Numbered from the stretch's first letter, positions 35,916-48,353 are shown. The stretch is 64,000 bases of DNA from Odiellus spinosus (GCA_963920705.1 OY987230.1:13541320-13605319), one strand, 5' to 3'. Notes: generated by a model from the letters alone, not told the origin. Program-made: numbers and translations.

Positions 35916-36805
35916 AGATATACCAAGGGGTCAGACACTCTTGAATTCGCTGTACACCTGAGTTCACTGAGTTCAGCTTTGACTGTGCATTGAGTTCAGC
36001 TTTGACTGTGCATTGAGTTCAGCTTTGACTGTGCATTGAGTTCAGCTTTGACTGTGCATTGAGTTCAGCTTTGACTGTGCATTGAGTTCAGCTTTGACTG
36101 TGCATTGAGTTCAGCTTTGACTGTGCATTGAGTTCAGCTTTGACTGTGCATTGAGTTTAGCTTTGACTGTGCATTGAGTTCAGCTTTGACTGTGCATTGA
36201 GTTCAGCTTTGACTGTGCATTGAGTTCAGCTTTGACTGTGCATTGAGTTCAGCTTTGACTGTGCATTGAGTTCAGCTTTGACTGTGCATTGAGTTCAGCT
36301 TTGACTGTGCATTGAGTTCAGCTTTGACTGTGCATTGAGTTCAGCTTTGACAGTGCATTGAGTTCAGCTTTGACAGTACATTGAGTTCAGCTTTGACAGT
36401 GCATTGAGTTCAGCTTTGACAGTGTATTGAGTTCAGCTTTGACAGTGCATTGAGTTCAGCTTTGACAGTGTATTGAGTTCAGCTTTGACAGTGCATTGAG
36501 TTCAGCTTTGACAGTGCATTGAGTTCAGCTTTGACAGTGCATTGAGTTCAGCTTTGACAGTGTATTGAGTTCAGCTTTGACAGTGTATTGAGTTCAGCTT
36601 TGACAGTGTATTGAGTTCAGCTTTGACTGTGCATTGAGTTCAGCTTTGACTGTGCATTGAGTTCAGCTTTGACTGTGCATTGAGTTCAGCTTTGACTGTG
36701 CATTGAGTTCGAGCCCTTATGAACTCTGAATTCAGCTTTGATAGTGCAAAGAGTTAAAAAAAATGTACCCCTGAGTTCGCGAGTGTCAGCACCCTTGAGA
36801 TATAC
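35916..36805. mobile_element. hAT-type MITE with perfect 8-bp target duplication
   Basis: AGATATAC occurs at 35916-35923 and again at 36798-36805, directly bordering the element at 35924-36797. The left terminus reads CAAGGGGTCAGACACTCTTG. The right terminus, reverse-complemented, reads CAAGGGTGCTGACACTCGCG, so the ends are imperfect inverted repeats extending about 35 bp. Eight-base duplications and a CA(A/G)GGG terminus fit the hAT superfamily. The element is non-coding, and 84% of it is the minisatellite at 35969-36704. Confidence 0.85.
35969..36704. repeat. Minisatellite, 32 perfect-length copies of a 23-bp unit
   Basis: The 736-bp array divides exactly into 32 units of 23 bp without a single indel. 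Units begin GAGTTCAGCTTTGA. Units 1-16 and 29-32 then carry CTGTGCATT; units 17-28 carry CAGTGCATT, CAGTGTATT or CAGTACATT. Unit 9 has one extra change (TTTAG for TTCAG). Variant blocks show expansion by local duplication. The array lies wholly inside the hAT MITE. There are no spacers, so it is not a CRISPR array. Confidence 0.97.
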
Positions 36806-38283
36806 ACCCCAAATTTCCATTGCAAACCGGGTTTAGATTGCCACTTTTCATTTGCGCGTCCCTTGAGAATATAGACAACTTAATTTTAACTCAAACTCTG
36901 TAGAGTTTAACATAATACGCGTGGTAAGCTGAATTTGTCTATTTAGTTACGTTCCAGTGCGAACTCGAACCATGGCGTTGTCTTTCACAGATGTTTATAT
37001 AGAGCCTCCTACTCCTGTCACGTAAAATCCTCTCTGCCCACTATATATATTGGAACAATATTATTTTTACTACGCGGCATGGAAAAATAGTTTACAAAGA
37101 TTAGATAGATGATATTTGCCAGTGTATACCCTCCTTCCCTAAACTTCCGCCAAAGCTATCATTATGGGGAACCACTAATAATAGCTTTTTTCTATATAGG
37201 AGGTATTTTATTTTTACTCCTATCCTTCGACTTCGAATCAAAATCACTCATCGTTCTATCGAATTATCTTTAATTCTATACATCTTCTATGTTCGATATT
37301 TGCACTCTTTCAATCCCATTCGACGATCTATTGCAAGAATCGGGGTTTTTAGGTCTGGTTTCTATTCAGAGAAGGTTGGAATCCCATTTACCTCTTTGAC
37401 TTAGTTTATTGAAGATGGAAGAGAGCGTACGTGTCTACATGCTGAAAACTCGCTATGGAATTAACAATTGATTTGATTTACACGCGAGCTATTGTTAGAT
37501 GTTTTATATATTATTATTATAATCGAATTTTCACACTCCTGTCATACCCTATTTTATTTACTATTATTGAGGACATAAAATTAATCGGAATCTGTAAGAT
37601 TTAATCTTACAAAGAGGATCGGATTATAGAAATGTTCTTTCTGTTATTTTTCGTTTTCCTCTTATTCATTCTTCAGTGTTTGTACGGATCCTGGATAACC
37701 TAGATAAGTCAGAGATTTAGAAAATGGGGGCAAAAGGTCAGGAATAAGTCAGGGATTTCAAAAAAATCTTAAGTCCTATTTCCATTAAAGCGAGATAAGA
37801 GAAATCCGTTACTCAGTTTTGTCAAAATAAAACATTTAAAACCCAGTGGTTTATTGAACTGAGAAAGCTACGTAAAGCTAACCGGCTAGTTACCCTCTTA
37901 AAATAGGTTGGTATTAGTCTCTTATTTAGTCTGCATCTTCCAAAAGCATCGAAAATTAAAATATCAGAGAAATACTACGTGATATATTTTAAAATAATTA
38001 TTATTATTTTTATTAAATTTGGAAATTACAACTTAATTTATTAATATTTTAAATTATCCGTCTATTTAAAATCCGAACACCCATAAATAAACATAGAAAT
38101 ATATTTTCCATTCATATGCTCAAGCCGAAGATAAAAGATTTTATTTGAGAAAACCATGAACCAAATATACTGTAGAATGACCCACTGCAACGGTGGCTAA
38201 ATTCCCGGCACTTCGATCTCAGGCCCTCTAGTTTGTCCTACACTGAACTAATCTCTTAGCTAGGTTTACATACTACGACAGTA

Positions 38284-38296
38284 GCGCCATCTCCTA
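38284..38296 (-). promoter_or_regulatory. CTCF-like motif 1
   Basis: On the minus strand GGAGATGGCGC matches most of the CTCF core (AGRKGGCRS). It lies 97 bp from a stronger match at 38381-38393, same orientation. Confidence 0.3.
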
Positions 38297-38378
38297 TGCG
38301 TCCTACAGCAAACTAAATAATAGACGGGATTTTATATATACAGTATAATTTGTCCATGTGAAAACTAAAGCACCTTAC

Positions 38379-38393
38379 TCGCCATCTAGCGGC
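38379..38393 (-). promoter_or_regulatory. CTCF-like motif 2
   Basis: On the minus strand CCGCTAGATGGCGAG fits the conserved animal CTCF core CCRSYAGRKGGCR at every position. Occupancy cannot be judged from sequence. Confidence 0.4.
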
Positions 38394-41300
38394 AGTGTAT
38401 GAAAACAGAAATTGATGGTTTTATTTTAGCCTAAACGCGCGGGAACAACTCTTGGGTTAATGTGTATCGGTATTTGCCCACTTTCAAACTGATGAATCAT
38501 TTAAAGTTTTCGTGATTTTAAGTATTTGAAGTTAAATTTAAATGTTTTGAAGTTTATTTTAACCTAAAAAATACTCGTGATTCCCTCATTTTAACTCAAA
38601 ACGAGTAAATTCCAAGTGCGTGTGGTGTGGGGACAGATTTACTGATCGAGTGAAATAACGGTTTCTATTTTGAACTGGCCCCTTAATGGTGTTAATTTAA
38701 ATGGTTACGAAGTTTTGTGCTTGGACATAATTTTGCAATAAGAACAATTTCGATCGTATCTGACAAGAATCGGATTGAAATCGTACCTAATTACATTTAT
38801 GACTAGCTATTATAAGCCTTATAAGGTAAGATATCTTTCAAAATTGTTTCATCTTTTAGCCGGTTTAATTACATTTACTCGAGGTTTATCGAGCTGCGAA
38901 AGCTACGTAAACCTTGGTTAAATCTAATTAACCGTCTAATTTATTTTAAAATAATTTATTTATTTTATTAAATTTGAAAATTACAACTTTATTTATATTT
39001 TAAATCATCCACGTATTAAAAATCCGAACACCCGTAAATAAATATGGAAATACATTTTCCATCCATAGCTCAAAACGAGGAAATTCCAAGTGAGTGTGGT
39101 GTGGGAGACGGGTTTTATAATCCAGGGAATTTCTAAAACATTAGGCGTAGATAATGTACTATTTGGAGAATTTTATTGATTGATTCTGAGCTGGTTTTGG
39201 CTTCATAATTAGGTACGTAAATGATTAGTATATCGTTTAAATGTCTCTTAATGGGGGAGAAAACCATTTAAAATGAACCAAGTACTCCAAATAATACATT
39301 ATTGGAGTATTTTAAATATTTTAAATAAAATATTTAAAATATTTTATTTTGACAAAACTGAAAAACGGATTGGTTTCAACTTGTTTCAATGGTAATAGGA
39401 CCCCAAAATGAACCAAAACATTAATCGCATTATTAAGATATTTTTTATGTTATTCTAAAAAAACTAGAAACGATCAGGGATATTGGCAAAAATTAGTCAG
39501 GGATTACTTGGAAAGGTCAGAGATTTTAAAACGAAAAAATTTCAAACGAACCGGGTATTTGGTATTATAAAATAATATTGGAACTAGCCAAAAGAGCAGT
39601 TACAAAGCACCTGTTTCAATCGAAGATGTTGCCTTTTCTTCAAGGTTGCAGGGTCAAAACCGATAATTTCAGTTGGCAACGCTGACAAAGCTAAACTATC
39701 CTGTTATCTCTGATTTATTTAAGAAGTCAAGGGAATCTAGAAAACCTTAATTATTCATTAGATCCTTCTTAGCCCTCCTTTTTAATTATTCTAAATTACA
39801 GTTTATTTAAGTCTCTACCTTCATTAAAAATTGACATACACGTCATTTTATATTTATGATTCGATTACGATATATGACCTCGTATCTAGGTAGCGTAACG
39901 AAAGATGTAATCAAAGCGTAAACCCATGCAAGCGGTGTTCCCCGCTCTTGGTTTTTATTTAATAATTAAACAGCTAGGGGTGATTTAACGCGGTTTTATA
40001 GTGGCGTCTCCTGACGGTTATTCTTACCGGATAAAAAGGGGACGTTTTAGGATTGAGCCCCCGCGAGTGGAACCATATGTTAGAGCGTGAGACCACCTTC
40101 TGAATAATTAATATCCGGGTGTTTTATTATTAGGATATTACAATATGAACATTTTTGGTGTACTATATAGTGTCGATTTGTTTGTTTTTTTATTATTATT
40201 TTTATTTTTAATTTTTTTTTTTGCTTTTATGGATGTTATAATACCATGTAAACTATGCGAGTACGTCAGTAGTGAGTTGTACTTTAAGGGAGCCTGAACG
40301 AAATGTAGTCAGATATGCCATATCTGTAATTTTTGACTTTGAACTTTGATATGGAGTAAAACAAATTAGGTATCTATAGGCCGCAATATACAACATCATA
40401 GAAGCTGCCAAAAGGGGGGGGGGGTGGGGGCGCTTAATTTCCGATAGCCTAAAAATGGTTGACGGGTACCAGTTGAATAGTGTCGAATACCAATAGGATT
40501 GTATACGTAAAGTAGAGAAAATTATACCAGGCACTCAAAATTAACTAAATACTTTAGTAAATAAGTACTGTAGTATGACAATCTTTCTCTTTTACTCTTT
40601 AAGTTTGAAGAATTTTTCGTTTCGTTTTATCCACCTTCTCTTTCCGTTTACCCGGAAATAATCCGATAACCAGTTTCAATTTGTCACGAAATTTTTGATT
40701 ATCCGAGTCATTTCGGGGTAATTTGAAAATCCATTTACGAGTATCGTGGTGGGTACTCGAACCAACTCATAATCTATCGGGTACCCGCTCACCGAATAAT
40801 TTTGTGAAAACTTATATTCAGGAACAAGTACTGAGAGTAAAACACTTTTACAGGGGACGCGTATGAAAAGCATTAGTTGGTTTGCGCCTATGTGTTGTTT
40901 TCATCCTGAACACAGAAGCTCTACTTGTGAAGCATATTATAGGTTTAAACACATCCAACAACGTTGTTCACGGTGAAAACGACGCTTATGGTTTATAGGT
41001 TTCTTTGAGTACACCTTTTGAATCAGGGTGGCTCTCGTAATGGGATTTATATTTTATAAAAAATTTAACAATTTTTCCTTGATTGGTTTTGAAATACGCG
41101 CATGAAAGATGTTCGTATTTCTTTTGTTAAAACTCGCGTAAGGAGTTACTTATATGGAATTTTATTTATTTCTGGAGAAAAACTCAAAATGGCCCAAAGG
41201 TTTGGATCTATCGTTCTTTTGATCATAACCCCCTTTTCACCGAGTCTTTGAGCGAGACGACCAATTAGGATTCGAATCTCTTTTCGTCTTTTGCCGCTCG

Positions 41301-41959
41301 TTTTTGCTGCGCATCTGAAATCGTCAGAACGAGCTATAGAGCGAAATTCGTCGAACTTTTCGTTCCTTTTTATCCGACAAGGACCCGTACGTTTTTGCAT
41401 GTTAGAGTATACGCTAATGAGCTAGGGTCCGCTCTTTTTGGGATCGAGAGAGAGAGTCCCCCGAGGCCTTTTGCCATTCTTTTCCCAAAAAGGGACAGCA
41501 TCGTTATCTTTCTATTACTTGGACCGCCCCCACCCAATAACCTTCTTTTTTTCCCTAAAAGAAGTCCCAGTTTAGTTTCGTAACCACTAATGAAATTGGC
41601 CTCATTAAAAATCGTATCTGCTTTTGACGGCAAAGCTCTCATAAGCCTCGTTTTATGCTAATGGCTTGGGAGGCTATCTGAGCTTGTCCGAAGAATATAA
41701 AAGTTTATTCTATTGTCTTTAATATATTACGCGTATACCTTCGTTTCGACGCTACTTTACTAATTTAAAATGAATTTATTTCGACATAATCATCTTACGC
41801 CCCGAAGAGGCTCTCCACTAGCTGAAAGACAATCAATCTTAGCTTAATGATTCCTTTTTAGTAAAGACTGATTTAAGATTCATGTTTGTATACTATTGGT
41901 ACTTTATAGTATCGTATTTAGTGGGCCTATTTCGTCTTTCTGAGTTACGATCGTTGAGT

Positions 41960-42475
41960 AAGAGTGGCATAATCGTTAACGTAGTGGGCTTTTGGGTGAT
42001 ATCCTCGGGTTCGAAACCAATCATAAACTTTTTTTAACATTTTGTAATGTGTTTAAATCTTCTTCAGGGATTCAAACTTTAAATTTTAATTATGTTTGCT
42101 TTGGGATAGAAGCTTGTGGCTTAGCTGGTAGCGTATTGACGTCAGGGCATTTCTGTACGTTTAATTCAAACCTTGGAATAGTTATCTTAAATCTTTTTGC
42201 GGAAAAATTTAAACTTATAGTTTTAAATACAGCTAAATGTCGAATTAGTGGCTTGGTTGGTAGCGTAGTTGACATGAACTTACTCGTGCATATAGAGTTC
42301 GAACCCCGGCGTAGCAAAATTTTCAGAACTTTTATTAGTGGATCAATTTAAACTACAATTTTCAGCTAGAGTTCACATACGAATTAAGGATAGTGGGTGA
42401 TTTGGTAAAGAACTCAATGAAGCTAGTTGGGATGAACATTTTCCAGAAATATCACCAGTTCGATTTCCAAAATAT
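41960..42475 (+). repeat. Cluster of four degenerate tRNA-like units
   Basis: Four segments spaced 130-140 bp apart (near 41979, 42115, 42247 and 42388) each pair an A-box-like stretch with a B-box-like stretch. Examples: GTGGCTTAGCTGGTAGCG at about 42114, GTGGCTTGGTTGGTAGCG at about 42248. B-box-like elements include GGGTTCGAAACC (about 41987), GAGTTCGAACCCC (about 42296) and CAGTTCGATTTCC (about 42459). None folds into a complete tRNA. Most likely tandem tRNA-derived SINE heads or an amplified tRNA pseudogene. Confidence 0.5.
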
Positions 42476-43097
42476 TTTTGGTGTTAACAAATTTGTGGAC
42501 TGAATGCAATTTTAAGCTTTAACTATATTACGGTTGTATGGTGAGTTTGTGGCGGAGACCGTTTAGCATAGTATAACCAAAAGTCTGATAAGACTTCATA
42601 CAAAAAGTTCTTAACTGGCGCAGGGGCCTGAAACGTGTTGTTTTCAGTGCTTTCCCCTTTCTACGCGTAGGCAGATATCTCTGTAAAGCGGCATCTAAAA
42701 TCACGTGACTTTTGCGCCACTTCACCAAGCATCTAATGAAATTAGTGGCTACGCGTTGCAAAAAGTAGTTCCCCGGTTTTTACATATAAGACATCTTTTA
42801 GCACTTTTAAAGTCATGGTAACAAATAAGAAATGAAATTCAAAGCAATTTTTCCGATAGAAAGTTTTTAAGTCAAGAATTAATTAGCAATATTAATTATT
42901 AAACCATTATTGGCCAGATTTAACCACATGAATCGCTGTTGGTTGTTTCACTAAGTTCGTCTGCTGCATTGTTTTGGTATTCTCACCACAATGGCTCCCA
43001 AAACTTTGTAAGTAAACCTATTTTACTTTTAAACTAATTTTAAATGAAATGTAATAAGTTTTTTGAACTATTGAATTGGGTTTGAATAAAAACTTTG

Positions 43098-43480
43098 AAA
43101 TATCAATTATTTACCTGATGCTAAGAAATGTTTAAGGAAACATCTTGATTTAAAAAATCGTTTAAAGACCTAACGCCCGAGTTTTAATCGTTTGTTTAAA
43201 TTTAAGAAACCTCACTTCGTACTATTTAAACTTTTAAATCGCAATTAATTATTTACCTGATGCTATGAAATGTTTAGGAAAACATCTAGATTTAAAAAAT
43301 CGTTTAAAGACCTAAGGCCCGAGTTTTAAACGTTTGTTTACATTTAAGAAACCTCCATTCCCCGAAACTTGTCAATGTTTTACTATCCTGCACTTCCCGT
43401 GCACTAAGGGCCTTCAAGGCCCCTTGTACGTTGTCCCCCTAATAAATAAAGAAACCTCCCTTCGTACTATTTTCAGGACT
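43098..43480. repeat. Tandem duplication of ~140 bp, second copy interrupted
   Basis: Copy 1 (about 43098-43230) and copy 2 (about 43241-43480) share ATTATTTACCTGATGCTA, GATTTAAAAAATCGTTTAAA and AAGAAACCTC. Copy 2 is interrupted after AAGAAACCTCC by the insertion at 43357-43448 and then resumes with CTTCGTACTATTT, as in copy 1. This dates the insertion after the duplication. Confidence 0.8.
43357..43448. mobile_element. Short LINE-derived insertion with 11-bp target duplication
   Basis: It is bordered by AAGAAACCTCC (43346-43356 and 43449-43459). The body (CACTTCCCGTGCACTAAGGG ... TTGTACGTTGTCCCC, then AATAAATAA) is about 75% identical to part of the relic at 20.76-21.01 kb. The empty-site sequence is preserved in the neighbouring duplicate copy, so the insertion is unambiguous. 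Its family and direction are less certain. Confidence 0.65.
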
Positions 43481-46400
43481 TCCGTATAATTCGCCTAGCT
43501 ATTGGCTAGTTTTGAATTTAGCTATCTCGTTCTCATTGGGTGCTGTAGAGTAGCGTCGTCTGCACTGTAAATTACATGTTTTCTATAGCCAAAGCAAGAA
43601 CCGGGCGCCAGTTAAGGACTTTTTGTATGAAGTCTTATCAGACTTTTGGTATAACAATTCATGTCAAATATAACACTAACACAGGAATTGTTCCAAACCA
43701 TTTTGATAATAGATGAGATTCATCGAGTTAGAACCACGTATGGTGTCATTTTAAACTATTTGGCTGAAACAAGAGTTCAGAATATAATTTATTTAAATTC
43801 AACTTGTAGCGATTTTAAAAAAATTTTTATTGAAGATTCCATGCTCGACTCTCAATAAGAACTCTTACCTGTCGTAAATTCTGTAGATTCTAGCATCTTC
43901 CAAATTACCCCCATCAAGGCAACTATAACCGTTCATGTTACCATTATAGAGTTTTCTATACTTTCCCACACACGATGTATAGACAATTACGTGATAAATT
44001 TCTATAGGTCTATCCAACAATATGGATCATATCATCTCCTCCTTTTCCAAGTTTTTTTTTTTTTTTTTTTCAAGTGAGACGACCTCTAGCTCTCTCTTTC
44101 TCTTTGGCTCTTCTCCCGATTTTATGGCGACATCAAGGATGGCGTTCCCGCGCGAGCCCATTAACAATGGCAGAAGCTATAAGCGTGACCGCGAAGCCAC
44201 CCATCAGGGGAGCCTTCGTCTTTTAAAAGCCCCTAGTCAAAGAGAATGTACGAGAGAGAGAGCGAGAGGTTTGACGGTGAAACCGATAAACAGGGGTTGG
44301 CTCTCCGAAAATGTGGTTTGTCATATCGCCCGTGTCATCCCGCCGAAGCGTAAATCGTCACTTTAACTGTATTCCCTTAATGAAAGTCGAAGAGGAAAGG
44401 GAGGAGATAAAGAGATAATGAAACGTTTAAGATCGTTTTTATGTTGGAAAATATTTTGAATAATCAAATATTTGAAAAATAATGATATAAATGTAGTAGA
44501 CAAGAAATCGGTAAGGAGATTTTGTAGCTGCAAAACAATACAAAATCATGCTCTATTAAAGTTTTCGTGGAGGAATATATTGTCGATTGTGTAAAGACTG
44601 ATTCCGTACCCGAGTTCAGGGTGGTTATAATCAAGAGTTTGGTATACTTTTATAATTTCATCGGAATGTTGCAGTGTAAATTAACTTTCTTATAAATACG
44701 TTATTCACCAGGTTTAAACTATGTATATTCGTTTAGTTATGATATATCTTTTACGATTCGAGTAACGACGTCATATCACTCGATTATTTTTCTCGTCATA
44801 CTCGGAGTTAAATATGTCTTTCTACTGTATTAATTACCGTAAATTTTAGTTATTTCCGTTTCATAAACCCTTTATGGTTTAAATATGAAATGTGGGCTAT
44901 GGTAATAATGTCAAGTAAGGATGGTATTTGGAAGATGCTGGGCGCTGATGCGAGAGGGATGGAAAGCTATGTTAGGATCGAGAGAGAGAAAGAGAGAGAT
45001 TGCTAGAGAGAATGATCGGACACGGTGGTGCATGGCGTCTCTTGATTTCCGCGCTTGGAAGAGGCGTTCGCGACCTCTAATGGAATTGTCGTGTTGAACT
45101 GTTGATCGGAAATCGTCCGAGCGTGTCCCCCACGAGCCCGAAACCACGCTCTCAAACCTTTAGCCCATTCTCTTTCCCCCATGACCCCCTACACGTATAA
45201 CACCACTATTATAAAAATATAGGTCCTCCTCATCACTATCACCCATTTAAGAGCCAAGGGAACACTATGAATCGAATACAAATGTTATAGGCCTAGTTTA
45301 ACAGCAATTTATTACTGTTCAGCTTTAACCTATATCGCGCATGCGCTCAATATTTTTCTCGTAGACACGCGATGAAGAATTATTGGGAATGAGCAGCGCG
45401 TAACCGGGCTTTTATTTCACTAGAAGCACCGTTAGAGTTTAAATGGATAATGAAGACGTCGAGGAACGTGATATTTTTAATCGATTAAGATGGTTAAAAT
45501 ATTCGTAAATAAGCATTAAAACTCATCAAACCTTTCTCATTAATTAACAAAGTGAAAACTTCTCTACAGCTAATTTAAAAAGCTGGTGGGAATCAGTATA
45601 CGAGCTGATAATATTCCAATAAAAGGCTTTATTATCATTATTATTATTATTATTTTATTATTATAATTACTGGAAAACTTTTTTAAGAGCATTGACCCCT
45701 ATTTTAAAGAGAATGATGTGCTTGTATGTCTAGGTGTCATGATGGAGGACTAGTTAAACCACGAAAAACACCTTTAGACAACCCTGTTTTGAAATTAACG
45801 AAGATGGAATGACTCTCTCTCTCTCTCGTGTACCCTCGCTCCTCAGAAATAAACCTCTAACCCTAAGTATAACCTACGAATATTTGGGGGAACTCTTTGC
45901 AGTCTTTAAGAAGGTGATTTCTTTTAGCGTATGCAACTCGAGAAAAACACTCTTTATTTTTAAGAAGGTCGTGAGAAAAAAGGTGAAACTAGACTGCTTG
46001 ACGAAGAGTTTTTTAGAGGGAGGGGACGAACAAAATTTTGCATCTACGCGAGCATTTTTAAATTCTTTCCCAGTCCTATTAGTATGCGTTAAACTGTTCG
46101 AACATGGAAATATGCTGGTTATATTTATTCGGGTCGTTTCCAGAAAAAAGGAATTTCATGTACCGGTATTCTCGGAACTTTAAGAGGGAAGTTTGGTATT
46201 TTGAAAGTTCTTGAAAAATTCACTAGATGTTCTATGACTTAGTGTGTCTAGCTAGTAATCTAAGTTGGAACTTACAGCAATTGTTATTATAATTATAATC
46301 AGAAATGAATTAGAGTTTATGCCGGTGCAGTCTTTGAAAGACCCTTTTGTATCCCTAAATACTTAACAGTAGAAGAATTCTTGCCATGAAATGAGATATT

Positions 46401-48353
46401 CTTATACTTTTGTATATCGGAATTCACTCTTACACGGAAAGATTTCCTTGCATATGGACACACCCTGAAATCTCATTCTGATTCTATATACTTTTTGCGG
46501 ATGGGCGTGTCATCCCCCTCTTTTCGCGGGAGTAAAAATTTTTTACATGGCGTAAAGCTAGAAAAGGTGAGACGCATCACGAAAGTCACTTTTATCCCAT
46601 TGGTTGCGAGGTAATGGCGGTCCCTAGTTGACAATATCCAGCAAAAAGTCTATAGGATATAAAGTGGGATTGCGCGGAAGTTTAAAGATCTTGGAAGCTC
46701 GTGCAGTTTATCGGAATAACAATTTTTTTGGGGACGAAATCGGAGCTCTCCTCTATTTAGGCTAATGGCAAATACGTGTCGTCCGTTGAAAGGCGCGAAA
46801 GATCGCGTGTCTTTATCCTGCAGGCTTCTCTTTCCCACAATTTTCTCTCTCTGGTAACGACATTTTTACAGAAGCAGCGCTTTATTTCTGCTCAGGGCGG
46901 GAGATTTGCATAAACTACTGAATATTACAATCCACCCTCGCTATTTATTAATATCTTTCCCTCAATTCTCTGGTGAAGATAATATTCTACGCCCTTTTTT
47001 AACGATTATCAAACGCGAACGTTGACTCGGACTTGAGAGAAACATGGACAATGATCTTGCCCAACTTGTATTTCTTTTCTCTCTCCCGTCTCTTATATGA
47101 TAAGATTCATTAAGATATCTATATTTAGACAAACGTATTACGCAGTCACACGCCATTTTTATTGTACAGCTTCTTTCGCGAAACACGAATCGCGTTTTAG
47201 AGAAAAGGGGTTATAGAAGCGAGTCAATTTTCAACGTATTTCCATTACTATACCTAACCCGTGTACATTAATTCGGGACTTTTAAGACTTTCAAGTCTTA
47301 CGTCATCGGCTTCCGCGATCGTTACTTCCAATCAAGTCTTCTAAACTTTATTAGTCAACCATGCAATTTTAAAATATTTTTCTCTTATATTCAAAGAATT
47401 TTTGGATTTGATCGTTCATAAAATTTCCTTACTTTCTGAGAAAATGATTTTAGATGATCAGGAAAAACTGAAAATTTAAAAAATCAAGTATATCTTTAGT
47501 TGAAATTCAGATTTTAAATTTAGTTTTTTCTTAATTTTTTCGTGGTTTTGGTCTAAAAATATGTTTCAATGGTAAAATTCTGAAACAGTTAAATCAATTT
47601 AATAAGTACACGATTCAAATATTTAACTATTTCCTCTTGGGTAAAAAGCTCATAAACTACTCAGTGAAATTATCAAAGAGTCTTTAACATTTCACCCTCC
47701 CTTTTCTTCTTTAAAAAAAAAGGATACTTTTCTTTACCGATACATCAATTTTAATGAGCTATGGCCGCCGTGGAGAGCAAAGAGAAAGAAGTCGGAATAA
47801 GACGAAACTTTTATTTCACACTCGCGGTCGAGCGCCTCTCTTCCGTCAAATTGAAAACCGTGAAATCCGTTATCCCTCGTTGGTACCCCGTCACTCCCCC
47901 TTCATTGGTAAAACACTTGGTACAAGTTCACTCGACGAGGGGATTTTATATTTATAAGTCCCAGGGATGAAATCGGAATAGGTCAAAAAGGCGGGAATCT
48001 ATTTTGGGGGGCCCTTTTTTCCCGGGTGGTTTACTCTCTCATTTTCTCACTCTCTCTCCTCTCTCGAGGGATGACCGCGGAAGAGAACGTTAAAGGAAAA
48101 GTCTTATTCATCTTGTAAGGCTGCAAATAGCAAGAGTTACCAAAAGGAGAGTCAAACCTGCAAACTTAACAAACAAATATCAAGGTATAGAAATAACAAA
48201 AAGGCATTGTAACATCTATCGAGTCCTATAACCACCTCGCGTGAATTTGGTTAGCTAAGTCATCAGTTTGTAACCATCTCGTTAACGGCACGAAACCCCA
48301 ACTGACCTTTACCTTTACAATCGATGTCTTGGGACACCATTCGTGGCCACTCG

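Larger units (their letters stand above)
37771..39404. mobile_element. Degraded DNA transposon or MITE with ~65-bp inverted termini
   Basis: The left segment 37771-37835 (TCCTATTTCCATTAAAG ... CAGTTTTGTCAAAATAAAA) is matched in inverted orientation by 39339-39404 (reverse complement TCCTATTACCATTGAAAC ... CAGTTTTGTCAAAATAAAA) at roughly 75-80% identity. The interior contains a direct duplication. 37861-38117 plus 38593-38640 corresponds to 38891-39113, the first copy being split by a segment of about 475 bp. No transposase reading frame survives. Confidence 0.5.
42571..43652. mobile_element. ~1.1-kb element with ~50-bp near-perfect inverted termini
   Basis: The left terminus (CCAAAAGTCTGATAAGACTT, continuing to AACTGGCGC) is repeated in inverted orientation at 43603-43652 with about two differences over 45 bp. 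That conservation exceeds the rest of the region, suggesting a fairly recent non-autonomous element. The interior has no long ORF. It contains a short tandem duplication (43098-43480) and a small LINE-derived insertion (43357-43448). A target duplication is not obvious. Confidence 0.6.

Noticed and set aside
35969-36704. CRISPR-like repeat array
   Set aside because: Units are contiguous with no unique spacers, only 23 bp long, and lie inside a hAT MITE in a eukaryotic genome.
41370-41642. 90-codon minus-strand frame near 41.5 kb
   Set aside because: Basic and low-complexity, overlapping another frame on the opposite strand; no homology recognised.
42991-43010. First exon of a gene (ATGGCTCCCAAAACTTT then GTAAGT)
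   Set aside because: Joining to the only nearby strong acceptor (43474) gives an immediate stop in the required phase, and the site lies inside an inverted-repeat element.
47761-47970. 69-codon plus-strand frame starting MAAVESKEKEVG
   Set aside because: It lies in a GC-elevated island and reads plausibly, but there is no family match, no splice partner and a competing overlapping frame. Kept as unproven.
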